64,000 nt of DNA, taken from NCBI RefSeq assembly GCF_000306765.2, contig NC_017941.2, positions 1,488,001 to 1,552,000 of the forward strand, read 5' to 3'. Made by a program: the position numbers and the translations under genes. How positions within the stretch are numbered: the stretch's first letter is position 1; every line of letters begins with the position of its first letter. Below are positions 1-8,000 of the stretch, piece after piece. This stretch comes from Haloferax mediterranei ATCC 33500 (GTDB lineage: Archaea > Halobacteriota > Halobacteria > Halobacteriales > Haloferacaceae). Below the pieces are notes generated by a model. The model did not search any database. It was not told the DNA's origin and saw only the letters and a program-made list of their open reading frames with translations.

Positions 1-1392
1 GGCGTCGCCGTCGACGCAGACGACGGTTTCGTCGTCGTCAGCGGCGAGTCGGGCACCGATAGCGGCCGGCAGGCCGTAGCCCATCGTTCCCAGTCCGTGC
101 GACGAGACCCACCGACGCGGCTCGCGAAACGTCCAGTACTGGGCGGCCCACATCTGGTGTTGGCCGACGCCGCTCGTGACGATGGTCTCGTCGGGCGTCG
201 CTTCGTCCAGTGCCTCGACGACGAACTGCGGTTTCAGCGGTTCGTTGTCGGGGGCCGCGTAGTCCATCGGGTACTCGTCGGTCCATGCTTGGCACTGTTC
301 GACCCACTCGCGGGCGTCGGGACTCGCCGTCATCTCGGCGTCGACGCGCTCGATAGCGCGGCCGGCGTCGCCGACGACCGGGTAGTCTGCGTGGATGTTC
401 TTCGAAATTTCCGCCGGGTCGATGTCGATGTGAACGACCGCTGCTTCGGGTGCGAACGTGTCGATGCCGCCGGTCAAGCGGTCATCGAATCGCGTCCCGA
501 TTGCGATGAGGCAGTCGGTGTGCGTGATGGCCATGTTGGCGTAGCCGGTGCCGTGCATCCCTGCCCACGAGAGGCAGAGTTCGTGGTCTTCCGGCATCGC
601 GCCGATTCCGGGCATCGTCGTGACGACCGGAATCTGGTGCTCGGTCGCAAACTGCCGGGCCACGTCCGTCGCATCCCCCTTGACGACTCCACCGCCGAAC
701 AGCAGGAGTGGCTTTTCCGCGCGCTCGATGGCTCGAGCCGCCGCCTCGACTTCGGCATCGTCCGGCTCTGTCCGGGGGCGGCACGTCTCCGGTGCCTTCC
801 CCGGGCCGGGTTCGCGGTCGGTCTCGCCGAGGGAGACGTCCTTCGGGAGGTCGACCAGCGTCGGGCCGGGGCGACCCTCGGCGGCGAGCGCGAACGCTTC
901 ACCGACGGTGTCGCCGACAGTGTCGGGAGACGTGGCGAAGTAGTTGTGCTTCGTGATGGGCGCGGTGACGCCCGTCGTATCCGTCTCCTGAAACGCGTCG
1001 GAACCAACCATGTCGGACGGGACCTGTCCCGTGAGCGCGAGCATCGCGTCGGAATCCATGTTCGCGTCGGCGATGCCGGTCACGAGATTGGTTGCGCCCG
1101 GGCCGGACGTGGCGAGACAGACACCCGGGTCGCCGTGAACGACGCCGTACGCGTCTGCAGCGTGGGACGCACCCTGTTCGTGCGCCATCGTCACGTGACG
1201 GATGTCGGAGTGATACAGCGCGTCGTAGATGGGCATGATAGCCCCGCCCTGCACGCCGAATGCCGTGTCAACACCGGCGTTTTCGAGGGCGCGAACGACC
1301 GCCGTCGAGCCCGAAGTAACTTCGGTTTCCGTCGGTTCGTCGGGCGTCGTGGTCGGATTGGGGTCGGTCGTGGTTGCTGTGCGTTCACTCAT
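1..1392 (-). CDS. ilvB: Acetolactate synthase large subunit (3' end beyond window)
   Basis: Thiamine-diphosphate enzyme that condenses two pyruvates, or pyruvate and 2-oxobutyrate, in the first common step of valine, leucine and isoleucine synthesis. The visible 464 codons start with a Thr/Pro/Glu-rich tail (residues 1-27), then the PYR domain with GVQGGAIMPIYDAL (about 46-59) and the catalytic Glu in MAHEQGASHAAD (Glu72), followed by TSGPGATN and TGQVPS. The C-terminal part lies outside the window. The ATG at 1392 has GGAG about 8 bases upstream and overlaps the stop of a small upstream ORF (ATGA). No TATA-like element is seen just before it, so it is probably transcribed from the leader promoter near 1673. 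Confidence 0.95.
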   Translation of the reverse strand, partial: MSERTATTTDPNPTTTPDEPTETEVTSGSTAVVRALENAGVDTAFGVQGGAIMPIYDALYHSDIRHVTMAHEQGASHAADAYGVVHGDPGVCLATSGPGATNLVTGIADANMDSDAMLALTGQVPSDMVGSDAFQETDTTGVTAPITKHNYFATSPDTVGDTVGEAFALAAEGRPGPTLVDLPKDVSLGETDREPGPGKAPETCRPRTEPDDAEVEAAARAIERAEKPLLLFGGGVVKGDATDVARQFATEHQIPVVTTMPGIGAMPEDHELCLSWAGMHGTGYANMAITHTDCLIAIGTRFDDRLTGGIDTFAPEAAVVHIDIDPAEISKNIHADYPVVGDAGRAIERVDAEMTASPDAREWVEQCQAWTDEYPMDYAAPDNEPLKPQFVVEALDEATPDETIVTSGVGQHQMWAAQYWTFREPRRWVSSHGLGTMGYGLPAAIGARLAADDDETVVCVDGDA

Positions 1393-1475
1393 GTGTCGGC
1401 TCCGTGGTATCCGCGATGTGTGTTCGGTCGTCGATACGGGTGCTGTCGGTCGGCTGCGTGGTGCTGAGACTCCAT
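1389..1475 (-). CDS. Second small leader ORF (28 aa), stop overlaps ilvB start
   Basis: A short ORF starting ATG GAG, 28 codons, rich in His and Arg (begins MESQHH, later RQHPYRR). Its TGA overlaps the ilvB ATG as ATGA, the arrangement expected for translational coupling. A 35-codon ORF with the pattern ME..HH...RQ..YRR sits in the same place upstream of ileS (42889-42996). That similarity between two unrelated loci is the main reason to call it real. Translation itself is not shown. Confidence 0.5.
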   Translation of the reverse strand: MESQHHAADRQHPYRRPNTHRGYHGADT

Positions 1476-1535
1476 TGTGGGGACTGCAGGGGTGTCTGAA
1501 AACGGTGCGAATCCGCGGGACAGAGAGATGGAGTG

Positions 1536-1555
1536 GTAGGGGGCTAGGCCCCTAC
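1536..1555 (-). promoter_or_regulatory. GC hairpin directly after tandem Ile codons, ilvB leader
   Basis: The arms GTAGGGG (1555-1549) and CCCCTAC (1542-1536) form a 7-bp perfect stem around CCTAGC, which contains the leader stop TAG. An alternative stem GGGGC/GCCCC with loop CTA is also possible. The 5' arm begins right after ATT ATT, so a ribosome stalled on the Ile codons would cover it. The sequence that follows is pyrimidine-rich but is not a classic U-tract. Confidence 0.55.
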
Positions 1556-1645
1556 AATAATGAGCGACCGAACAGCAGCGACGGCAGCACCGCTCGCTCC
1601 GAACTGCGGAGCGGCGAGTGCCTGGGTGTCGTCGCGCTGCTTCAT
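1544..1645 (-). CDS. ilvB leader peptide candidate (33 aa) ending in Leu-Ile-Ile-Val codons
   Basis: Small ORF whose ATG lies about 28 bases after a TATA-like TTATTATA, so the transcript would be leaderless. It encodes 33 residues and ends SLIIVGA. The codons CTC ATT ATT GTA are branched-chain amino-acid codons placed directly before a GC-rich hairpin that contains the TAG stop. ATT and GTA are unusual choices beside the ATC/GTC preference of the neighbouring genes. This is the layout of an amino-acid-responsive leader peptide for ilvB, 151 bases downstream. A similar ORF ending SLIIAGR precedes ileS. Function is inferred from sequence only. Confidence 0.6.
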   Translation of the reverse strand: MKQRDDTQALAAPQFGASGAAVAAVRSLIIVGA

Positions 1646-1668
1646 CGTATGCCACACGTACTTCCGGG

Positions 1669-1677
1669 CTATAATAA
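1669..1677 (-). promoter_or_regulatory. TATA box for the ilvB leader transcript
   Basis: TTATTATAG lies centred about 28 bases upstream of the leader-peptide ATG at 1645, the haloarchaeal spacing for a leaderless transcript. No comparable AT-rich element lies close to the ilvB ATG. Confidence 0.5.
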
Positions 1678-1777
1678 TCCTTTCGCGGCGGGCAACGATT
1701 GCACGCCGTTTGGGACGGGGCCCGGAACCGGGTACACGTGTAGGGCGGTCGCCCCGTAGGGCCACAGCCCGACGCCA

Positions 1778-3014
1778 TCAGGCGCGGACCTCCTCCTCTC
1801 TCTCGTTTTCGTGGGGTACCCCCACATCGCGGGCGAACACTTCGAGCGTCGAGTCGTCGATGCGCTCTTTTTCCGCGCCGTGGTCCTTGACGCGGCGGGT
1901 GACTTCTCGAACCTCGGCGTCCGAGGGGTCGAACCCGATGTCCGCGAGACGCTTTCGAACCGAATGCGTCCCCGTGTGCTTGCCGAGTACGAACTCGCGC
2001 GTCGCGCCGACCATCTCCGGGGTCATGACGCCCGGTTCGAACGTGTCGGCGTTCTCGATGACGCCAGCGGCGTGAATACCGCTCTCGTGGGAGAAGGCGT
2101 TCCGCCCGACGACCGGCTTGTTCGCCGGAACCGGGATGTCGGACGCCTGCTCGACGATGCGAGCCAACTCGGTGATTCTCGTCGTGTCGATGCCGGTGTC
2201 CACGCCGTAGAGGGATTCTGCGGACATGACGACCTCCTCGTAGGCGGCGTTGCCGGCGCGTTCGCCGATGCCGTTGACCGACACCTGCGCTTGTGCGGCA
2301 CCGGCTTCGAATCCGGCCATCGCGTTGGCCGACGCCAGTCCGAAGTCGTCGTGTGCGTGCACGTCGATTCGGGCGTCGGTGTGTTCGCAGACCGTCTCGA
2401 CCATCCGGGCAAAGCGCGTCGGCGTCGCCACGCCGCAGGTGTCGGGGAGGTTAATCCAGTCGACACCGGCGTCGGAGACGGCTTCGACGACCTCGATGAG
2501 GAACGCCTCGTCAGTCCGGGTGGCGTCCATCGGCGAGAACATTACTTCGACGCCCGCGTCGCGGACGCGTTCGACACTGCGAACGGCGCGCTCGACGGCT
2601 TCCTCGCGGGAGGCGTGCATCGAGTCGGCCAACTGGACATCGCTGGTGCTCACGAACGTGTGCACCATGTCCACGCCGGAGTCCAGCGCGGCTTCGATGT
2701 CCTTGTCGACGACGCGGGCCAACCCGCACGTCGTCGTGTCCGTCGAAGCAGCGATATCGGAAACTGCCTCGAACTCCGCATCAGAGTTCACCGGGAACCC
2801 TGCCTCGATGACGTGGGTTCCCATGTCGTCGAGGGTGTCGGCGATATCGCGTTTCTCCTCGTAACTGAAGGAGGTTCGCGGAGACTGTTCGCCGTCGCGG
2901 AGTGTCGTGTCGAAGATTCGTACGTCTTCGATTTCAGATTGTTGGGCTAATGTGCCCTGGAAGAACTCGACCCGCCGGAGAACCCGACGAATCCTCCGTG
3001 TTGTTGTGAGACAT
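1778..3014 (-). CDS. leuA: LeuA-family synthase (2-isopropylmalate/citramalate synthase), apparent 5' frameshift
   Basis: Claisen-condensing enzyme of the HMGL-like family (2-isopropylmalate, citramalate or homocitrate synthase). IFDTTLRDGEQSP, the metal and substrate signature GEQSPRTSF, HAHDDFGLA and NGIGERAGNA are all present. It lacks the C-terminal LeuA regulatory domain, so the exact substrate is uncertain. The frame is open from 3022 to 1778 but has no ATG, GTG or TTG until ATG 2824, which would remove the RDGEQ motif. The ATG with a well-placed TATA box is 3014, yet it reads in another frame and stops at 2934. A frameshift near 2965-2970, or an unusual start, is therefore likely. Span given from 3014 to include the whole region. 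Confidence 0.75.
2934..3014 (-). CDS. 26-aa ORF at the leuA 5' end, out of frame with leuA
   Basis: ATG 3014 lies about 31 bases after the TATA-like element TTTAAATA (near 3045), good spacing for a near-leaderless start. The ORF begins MSHNNTEDSSG and stops at TGA 2936-2934, inside the LeuA N-terminal coding region. It is most simply the original leuA start separated from the body of the gene by a small deletion. It could instead be a leader ORF coupled to leuA. The leuA frame is +1 relative to it. Confidence 0.4.
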   Translation of the reverse strand: MSHNNTEDSSGSPAGRVLPGHISPTI

Positions 3015-3380
3015 CGTGTCAGTCAGGTGCCTCAACTCATATTTAAATGTTTCTCCCAGACAGTATCACGAACGTTCACCTCCGACAGCGTGACAATGAC
3101 TGTCGGCCCTAATCAAAGTACCTAAACGGCCTTATATTATCCAATGTCATATAGTGACTTGATATGCCGGTGCAGCGTTCACCATGTCGCAGTTCCTAAT
3201 ACAACCACACATAGTTTAGAAACAAAATTTTGGAAGGGGTGCGCGCACTTTGTACTGGACAAATGTGAGCCGCGAACGGCGGTCATCGGGACCACTGTAA
3301 CCCGGTCTGGCCAACAACCACCCAACTACTCACCATCGACTGACCGAACCCTTTTCTCGTCGCTCGACAACCGGGCGGGT
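3015..3380. other. Intergenic, AT-rich, no gene seen
   Basis: Divergent spacer between leuA and the next gene. It holds the leuA TATA-like element TTTAAATA near 3045 and several AT-rich runs (3140-3230). No convincing ORF, tRNA or repeat was seen. Confidence 0.6.
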
Positions 3381-3668
3381 ATGGGCGACTTCAATCTCAA
3401 CTTGCAGACGGCCGAAGAACATCTCGACGTGGACGACGCCGAGGGGGATGTCGTCCTCGGCGTCCTCGACGGGTCGACCCCGCCGGAGGAGTGGGTCGAG
3501 TCCGTCGCTCGCGGAAACGTTCTCATGTTGGCTATCGACGGCGACCTCAACAAACTCGCGTCGGACTTCGCACGCGATGTCAAGGATATGGGCGGACAGT
3601 TGATGCACTTCCGGAAGTTCCTCGTCGTCTCCCCACCGGGGGTCCAAATCAACACCGACAATCTCTGA
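3381..3668 (+). CDS. Small conserved haloarchaeal protein (DUF5779-like)
   Basis: A 95-residue acidic soluble protein (starts MGDFNLNLQTAEEHLDV) with the core GDVVLGVLDGSTPPEEWVE and a C-terminal FRKFLVVSPP segment. It resembles what I recall of the haloarchaeal DUF5779 family. No catalytic motif or membrane segment is visible and the function is unknown. The internal ATG at 3381 was chosen because the upstream in-frame extension is AT-rich and reads as non-coding. Confidence 0.75.
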   Translation: MGDFNLNLQTAEEHLDVDDAEGDVVLGVLDGSTPPEEWVESVARGNVLMLAIDGDLNKLASDFARDVKDMGGQLMHFRKFLVVSPPGVQINTDNL

Positions 3669-3744
3669 AGATTGGGGGTGAGCAAAACCGGGGCCATCGG
3701 CCGCGGGGAGAGGTCTTATGCGCGTTCCGCCCGACAATACAGTC

Positions 3745-4431
3745 ATGCCGATGAAAGGTCGCGGAACCTCCCAACTCCAAGAAGTTGACCGATGGGACCA
3801 CGGTGTCGGATGGCTCGCGCACCCCGACGAGACCATGCAACGCGCCAGCCACATTGTCGAAGTCAACGGCGACGTATGGGTATTCGACCCGGTCGACGCA
3901 CCCGGCGTTGACGACCTGTTCGCCGAGTTCGGCGACGTAGCCGGCGTCGCTATCGGACTCGACAGACACAAACGCGACGCGGCGGCCATCGCCAACCGCC
4001 ACGAAGTCCCCGTCTACGTCGCGTCGTGGATGACCGGCGTTGCCGACGAACTCGACGCGAACGTCGAGCGGTTCGGAAACACGCTCGCCGACTCGGGCTT
4101 TCAGACGTTCCGTATCGTCGACCGCTCGGTCCCGCCGTGGCAGGAAGTCGGCTTCTATCACGAGGAACTGCGGACGCTCTTCGTTCCCGAGACAGTCGGC
4201 ACGGTCGACTACTTCTGTGCACCCGGTGAACGACTCGGTGTCCATCCCATGCTCCGTCCGTTCCCGCCGCGACGGGCGTTGTACGGCTACGACCCCGACC
4301 GCCTGCTCGTCGGCCACGGTGCGGGTATCTCGGAGAACGCGGGTGACGAACTCAGAACAGCACTCTCGAACGCCCGGAGGAACCTCCCGAACGCCTACAT
4401 ACAGGTGGTCAAGTCGATGTTGTCGAACTGA
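3745..4431 (+). CDS. Conserved hypothetical protein, MBL-like fold possible
   Basis: About 228 residues. The start at ATG 3745 (MPMKGRGTSQ) is preferred over 3718 because a TATA-like CTTATG lies 29 bases upstream. The protein has the alternation of a metallo-beta-lactamase-like hydrolase: HIVEVNGDVWVFDPVDAPG early and AIGLDRHKRDAAAIANRH in the middle. The canonical HxHxDH motif is absent, so catalysis by that route is doubtful. The next gene overlaps its stop (TGATGG), which suggests co-transcription. Specific function unknown. Confidence 0.75.
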   Translation: MPMKGRGTSQLQEVDRWDHGVGWLAHPDETMQRASHIVEVNGDVWVFDPVDAPGVDDLFAEFGDVAGVAIGLDRHKRDAAAIANRHEVPVYVASWMTGVADELDANVERFGNTLADSGFQTFRIVDRSVPPWQEVGFYHEELRTLFVPETVGTVDYFCAPGERLGVHPMLRPFPPRRALYGYDPDRLLVGHGAGISENAGDELRTALSNARRNLPNAYIQVVKSMLSN

Positions 4432-5012
4432 TGGGGGACGAGACGAGCATGCTCGGTGACGAAGGACACGCGGTTGGCGACGAAGGACATATGATTGGTA
4501 ACGAAACACAGACAGTCGGCGATGGGGGACCCAAAGTCGGCGAATCGGAAACCACCCACTCGGTGAACGACGAAACCGTCGAACCAGACGAGCAACGCCG
4601 TATTCACGCGACTCGCGGCCTCATCGACGTACTCCTCGATATGGCAGAGGACGCAGAACCGCAGGCGGTGAACCTCGTTCTCGCGCCGACTCCCGCCGGA
4701 GAATTCGATTCGGACCTCGGACTCGACCCCGAGACGCCGGTGCTCACGCACTTCTACATGGCCGAAGCGGGCCAGTCGGTGAGTGCCGTCTTCGGGATGG
4801 ACCTCGGGACACCCGCAGGAAGGGGCCGCGCCCGGTTCCTCACGCATCCACAGGGGCCGTTCAAACTCACCGAGCGCGACGACCTCGCCGCGGTCGTCCT
4901 CCTCGCCGTTCCGCCGTGGGAAGACCGGACGCTGGCCGCCTTCGACCGTGCCGGTCGAAAGCTCGAACTCGTCATCGTCGACGCCGAACCGCCGAAAGAA
5001 GAACTGGCCTGA
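4431..5012 (+). CDS. Hypothetical protein with N-terminal 7-residue tandem repeat
   Basis: A 193-residue protein whose start overlaps the preceding stop. Residues 2-43 are six consecutive 7-residue units starting with Gly (GDETSML, GDEGHAV, GDEGHMI, GNETQTV, and so on). The remainder is a normal acidic globular region (HATRGLIDVLLDMAEDAEPQAV ... LELVIVDAEPP). The body probably begins near residue 57, so a later in-frame start could exist and the repeats could be a strain-specific extension. Function unknown. Confidence 0.7.
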   Translation: MGDETSMLGDEGHAVGDEGHMIGNETQTVGDGGPKVGESETTHSVNDETVEPDEQRRIHATRGLIDVLLDMAEDAEPQAVNLVLAPTPAGEFDSDLGLDPETPVLTHFYMAEAGQSVSAVFGMDLGTPAGRGRARFLTHPQGPFKLTERDDLAAVVLLAVPPWEDRTLAAFDRAGRKLELVIVDAEPPKEELA

Positions 5013-5077
5013 TTTGGACCCGGTTGTCCCGGGCGAGTTTGGGGTGCAGCAGGTCGCGGTATCGAAACCCGGAGTCG

Positions 5078-5290
5078 CTACTGTAGGTAGCCGAGGTCGG
5101 TCAACTGCTCCGCAATCTCCTGGAACTCCGACTCGGAGAGGTCGCCACCCGACCGCTCGTGCTGGATGACGATGCTGCGAAGCAGAAACCGGACGAGGTC
5201 ACTCGTACTGGAAAATGTCGTTCCTTCGAGTGTTTCGTCGACGCGGCCGGCCAGCTCCTTCGGGATAGAAACCGTCGTGTACTCCGTCAT
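5078..5290 (-). CDS. Ribbon-helix-helix (CopG/Arc-like) regulator
   Basis: A 70-residue protein. MTEYTTVSIPKEL is the DNA-contacting beta ribbon, followed by helices LAGRVDETLEGT and STSDLVRFLLRSIV. It probably binds DNA as a dimer. Its last residues, LTDLGYLQ, resemble the LGYLE tail of the six phosphatase-superfamily proteins in the adjacent agl locus. It is divergent from the following gene, and the AT-rich spacer 5291-5400 could carry its operator. Confidence 0.85.
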   Translation of the reverse strand: MTEYTTVSIPKELAGRVDETLEGTTFSSTSDLVRFLLRSIVIQHERSGGDLSESEFQEIAEQLTDLGYLQ

Positions 5291-5460
5291 AGCTTGTATC
5301 TGGAACTCATCGGGGTTAACCCCAGCGGTACTTCGTAGTAATATAATTCAAGGCAATATTTTGACAAGTGGTGACTAACGATATCTCCGGAGGTTGGGGG
5401 TTTTTTCCGCCACGGGTGAGTTATACCGATTCGATGGCTGCGAGACCGCCCCAAAACGAT

Positions 5461-5760
5461 ATGTCGGAGCCGGATACAATCGAGTTCGGCATCGCCGCAC
5501 TGGCCGACGATGTCGATACCGCCGATATCGACTATCCAGCAGATACACGGACGATTGTGCAGGCGCTCGACGATGTCGACGTGCCAGTCGACGCCGCAGG
5601 AAACACGGTCAAAATAAGCGAGGCGCTCGAAGTCGCGTCGAAAGACCGCTTCGAGTCGCGTCGGGAGCTGCTGGACACACTGCACCCGATTTTCGAGGAA
5701 TACCGTGCGAAGGCGTCGAAAAGCCTCATGGGGCGGCTTCGCGCGCTCGTCCCGTTCTGA
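5461..5760 (+). CDS. Small conserved hypothetical protein
   Basis: A 99-residue acidic protein starting MSEPDTIEFGIAALADDVD. No known domain is recognised. It has an alpha/beta appearance with a basic C-terminal helix (FEEYRAKASKSLMGRLRALVPF). Start 5461 was preferred over 5434 because the TATA-like GTTATACC near 5420 lies about 40 bases away, giving a short 5' UTR, whereas it is too close to 5434. It ends 18 bases before the end of convergent aglJ. Confidence 0.65.
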   Translation: MSEPDTIEFGIAALADDVDTADIDYPADTRTIVQALDDVDVPVDAAGNTVKISEALEVASKDRFESRRELLDTLHPIFEEYRAKASKSLMGRLRALVPF

Positions 5761-5778
5761 CGGTCCGACGTTTCTCTC

Positions 5779-6705
5779 CTAGTCGTCCGAACTCTCTCCT
5801 TCGAGGTCTTGGATGCGCTTCATTTGTTCGCGGTGGAGCGACAAGATGAGGTCAGACAGCACGCCGAACATCAGCAGTTGGACGCCGAAGAGGATGCCCG
5901 CCGCGGAGACGACGGCGATAACCTCGTGTGACACGGTCCGGACAACCCACTCGTAGGCCACGTACGCGGCGAGACCGAGCCCCGTCGCGGTCGACGCGAG
6001 ACCGACGCTCCCGAAGTAGAAAAGCGGGTTGTTGGTCTTGGCGCGTCGGTAGAGTTCGAGAAAGATGATGCCGCCGTCGCGAATCGGGTGGAGGTTCGTA
6101 TCCGACCCGTCCGGGCGAGGGTAGTACGTCGTGGGCACGACCGTCGTCTCGATGCCGCGTTTCGCGCACTCGACGGCCATCTCCGTCTCGATACCGAACC
6201 CGTCTGAGGTGAGCGTCATCTGCAAGAACGATTCGCGGGTGAACGCGCGGTAGCCGCTGAGAATATCTCCAAAGTCCTGCCCGTGGATGAGCGCGAAGGC
6301 GCGGTTGATGATTTGGTTGCCAATCCTGTTCAGCGTCGTCATCGCGCCGGACCGCATGTCGGCGAACCGGTCGCCGATGACGTGTTCGTATCCCTCACCG
6401 AGCGGTTCGAGCATCTTCGGCGCGTCCGTTGGCTCGTAGGTCCCGTCACCGTCGAGCATCAGGACGTATTTGGTTTCGACGTGCTTTTCAACGGCTTCTC
6501 TGACTGCTTGTCCCTTCCCGTCCCCGGACTGAACGACGACGCGCGCGCCGGCCTCTTCGGCGAGTTCGCGCGTCCTGTCCGTGGAGTCGCCGTCGACGAC
6601 GAGGACGTTTCCGAACCCCTCGTCTCGGTAGTCGGCGACGACCTCGGCGATAGTCTCCGCTTCGTTGTAGGTCGGGACGAGGACGCAAACGTCCGCGTAA
6701 TCCAT
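5779..6705 (-). CDS. aglJ: AglJ: dolichol-phosphate glycosyltransferase, first step of N-glycan assembly
   Basis: GT2-family enzyme that in Haloferax volcanii adds the first hexose to dolichol phosphate for S-layer N-glycosylation. Visible are CVLVPTYNEAETI near the N-terminus, the nucleotide-sugar DGD in YVLMLDGDGTYEP (about 80-92) and SGYRAFTRESF. Two hydrophobic C-terminal segments (about 228-255 and 262-290) would anchor it facing the cytoplasm. The 308-residue length fits AglJ. It reads away from the remaining agl genes, sharing the 6706-6809 promoter region with the next glycosyltransferase. Confidence 0.9.
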   Translation of the reverse strand: MDYADVCVLVPTYNEAETIAEVVADYRDEGFGNVLVVDGDSTDRTRELAEEAGARVVVQSGDGKGQAVREAVEKHVETKYVLMLDGDGTYEPTDAPKMLEPLGEGYEHVIGDRFADMRSGAMTTLNRIGNQIINRAFALIHGQDFGDILSGYRAFTRESFLQMTLTSDGFGIETEMAVECAKRGIETTVVPTTYYPRPDGSDTNLHPIRDGGIIFLELYRRAKTNNPLFYFGSVGLASTATGLGLAAYVAYEWVVRTVSHEVIAVVSAAGILFGVQLLMFGVLSDLILSLHREQMKRIQDLEGESSDD

Positions 6706-6809
6706 CGGCAGTACCTGTGAAGTGGACGCTTAAAAGTGGTTCCGAAACCCGGTGCGCATTCGCGGAAGGGACCGTCGGGATTTTTGTCGCAGTCCGTCAA
6801 GGGCGGACC

Positions 6810-7964
6810 ATGCGCAGACTCGTCAAACGTCTCGGCGGTGCCGTCACGGCGCTCCTTTCTCTCACGGGGCTCCCCTACGTGATTTACCTGCTCCTTGCAA
6901 AGGTGTGGAACCCACAGGGGTCACCCGCAGAAAAGAGCCGTGCGGAACCGTCAGTCAGCATCGTCCTCCCGACGTACAACGAAGAACGAATCGTCGAGAA
7001 CAAACTCCGCGACCTCGTGTCGCTCGACTACCCGATGGACAAAGTCGAGGTCGTCGTCGTCGACTCCAGCGATGACGACACTCGCGACATCATCCGCAAC
7101 TTCTTCGCCGACCGGGAGACCCCCGAGTTGACGCTCCTCGAAGAAGACGAACGCCGCGGCCTCGCGCCCGCGCTCAACGACGCCTACGCCGCCACGAAAA
7201 ACGAGATGGTCGTCAAGACCGACTGCGACTCGAAAGTGGCCCCCAACGCGCTCCGCGAAGCGGCCGCGAACCTCGCAGACCCGGATGTCGGTGCAGTAAC
7301 TGGCCGAAACGTCGAGGTACTCGGCGGCAGCGACGTCGAAGAGGGCTACCGCGACATCCAGGCGACCATCCAGGCGCTGGAGTCGCACATCGACTCGACG
7401 CTCATCTTCCACGGTCCCTTCTCGGCGTTCGAGCGGGACGAAATCGTCCCTATCGACCCCGACTCCATCGCCGACGACACCGAGTTGGCGCTGAAGATTC
7501 GACGCAACGGCAAGCGCGTCATCTTCGACCCGGCAGTGCAGTACATGGAAGCGTCACACTCCGAGTTCGGCAAGCGGCGCACGCAGAAGGACCGTCGTGC
7601 GATGGGCCTGATTCGCCTGCTCTTCCAGCACCGCGACGCCATCGGTCGCCACGGTCTCTACGGCGGCGTCGTCCTCCCGTTCAACTGGTGGTTCATGGTC
7701 GTCTCGCCGTGGCTCCTCGCGGGCGCAATCGGGCTGACAACGCTCGCCGGTCTCCTCGTCGCCGGCCCGCTCGGACTCGCAATTCCCGCCGCGCTCGGCG
7801 CGTTCACGCTCCTCGGCTCGCGCGACCTCCTCGGCTCGCTCCAGCCGTTTTACGCCATCTTCGACACGCAGGTGTCCCTGCTTTTCGCCGCCGTGAAACT
7901 CCTCCGCGGCGAAGGTTCGGCTATCTGGGACGTCGACGAGGAACTGCGGGATGTCTACGAATGA
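6810..7964 (+). CDS. Membrane GT2 glycosyltransferase
   Basis: A 384-residue protein with an N-terminal membrane segment (about 10-30) and a GT2 catalytic core: VSIVLPTYNEER, DSSDDDT and the metal-binding VKTDCDSKV. HGPFSAFERDEI and a Q..RR-like KRRTQKDRRAMG follow, then a strongly hydrophobic C-terminus of several helices. This architecture resembles processive or polyprenyl-linked glycosyltransferases. ATG 6810 was chosen because TATA-like GATTTTTG lies about 28 bases upstream. In the agl locus it likely extends the lipid-linked glycan; donor and acceptor sugars are unknown. Confidence 0.85.
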   Translation: MRRLVKRLGGAVTALLSLTGLPYVIYLLLAKVWNPQGSPAEKSRAEPSVSIVLPTYNEERIVENKLRDLVSLDYPMDKVEVVVVDSSDDDTRDIIRNFFADRETPELTLLEEDERRGLAPALNDAYAATKNEMVVKTDCDSKVAPNALREAAANLADPDVGAVTGRNVEVLGGSDVEEGYRDIQATIQALESHIDSTLIFHGPFSAFERDEIVPIDPDSIADDTELALKIRRNGKRVIFDPAVQYMEASHSEFGKRRTQKDRRAMGLIRLLFQHRDAIGRHGLYGGVVLPFNWWFMVVSPWLLAGAIGLTTLAGLLVAGPLGLAIPAALGAFTLLGSRDLLGSLQPFYAIFDTQVSLLFAAVKLLRGEGSAIWDVDEELRDVYE

Positions 7965-8000
7965 ATCGCCGACTCAACCGACGGACCGACCGATAGCAGA

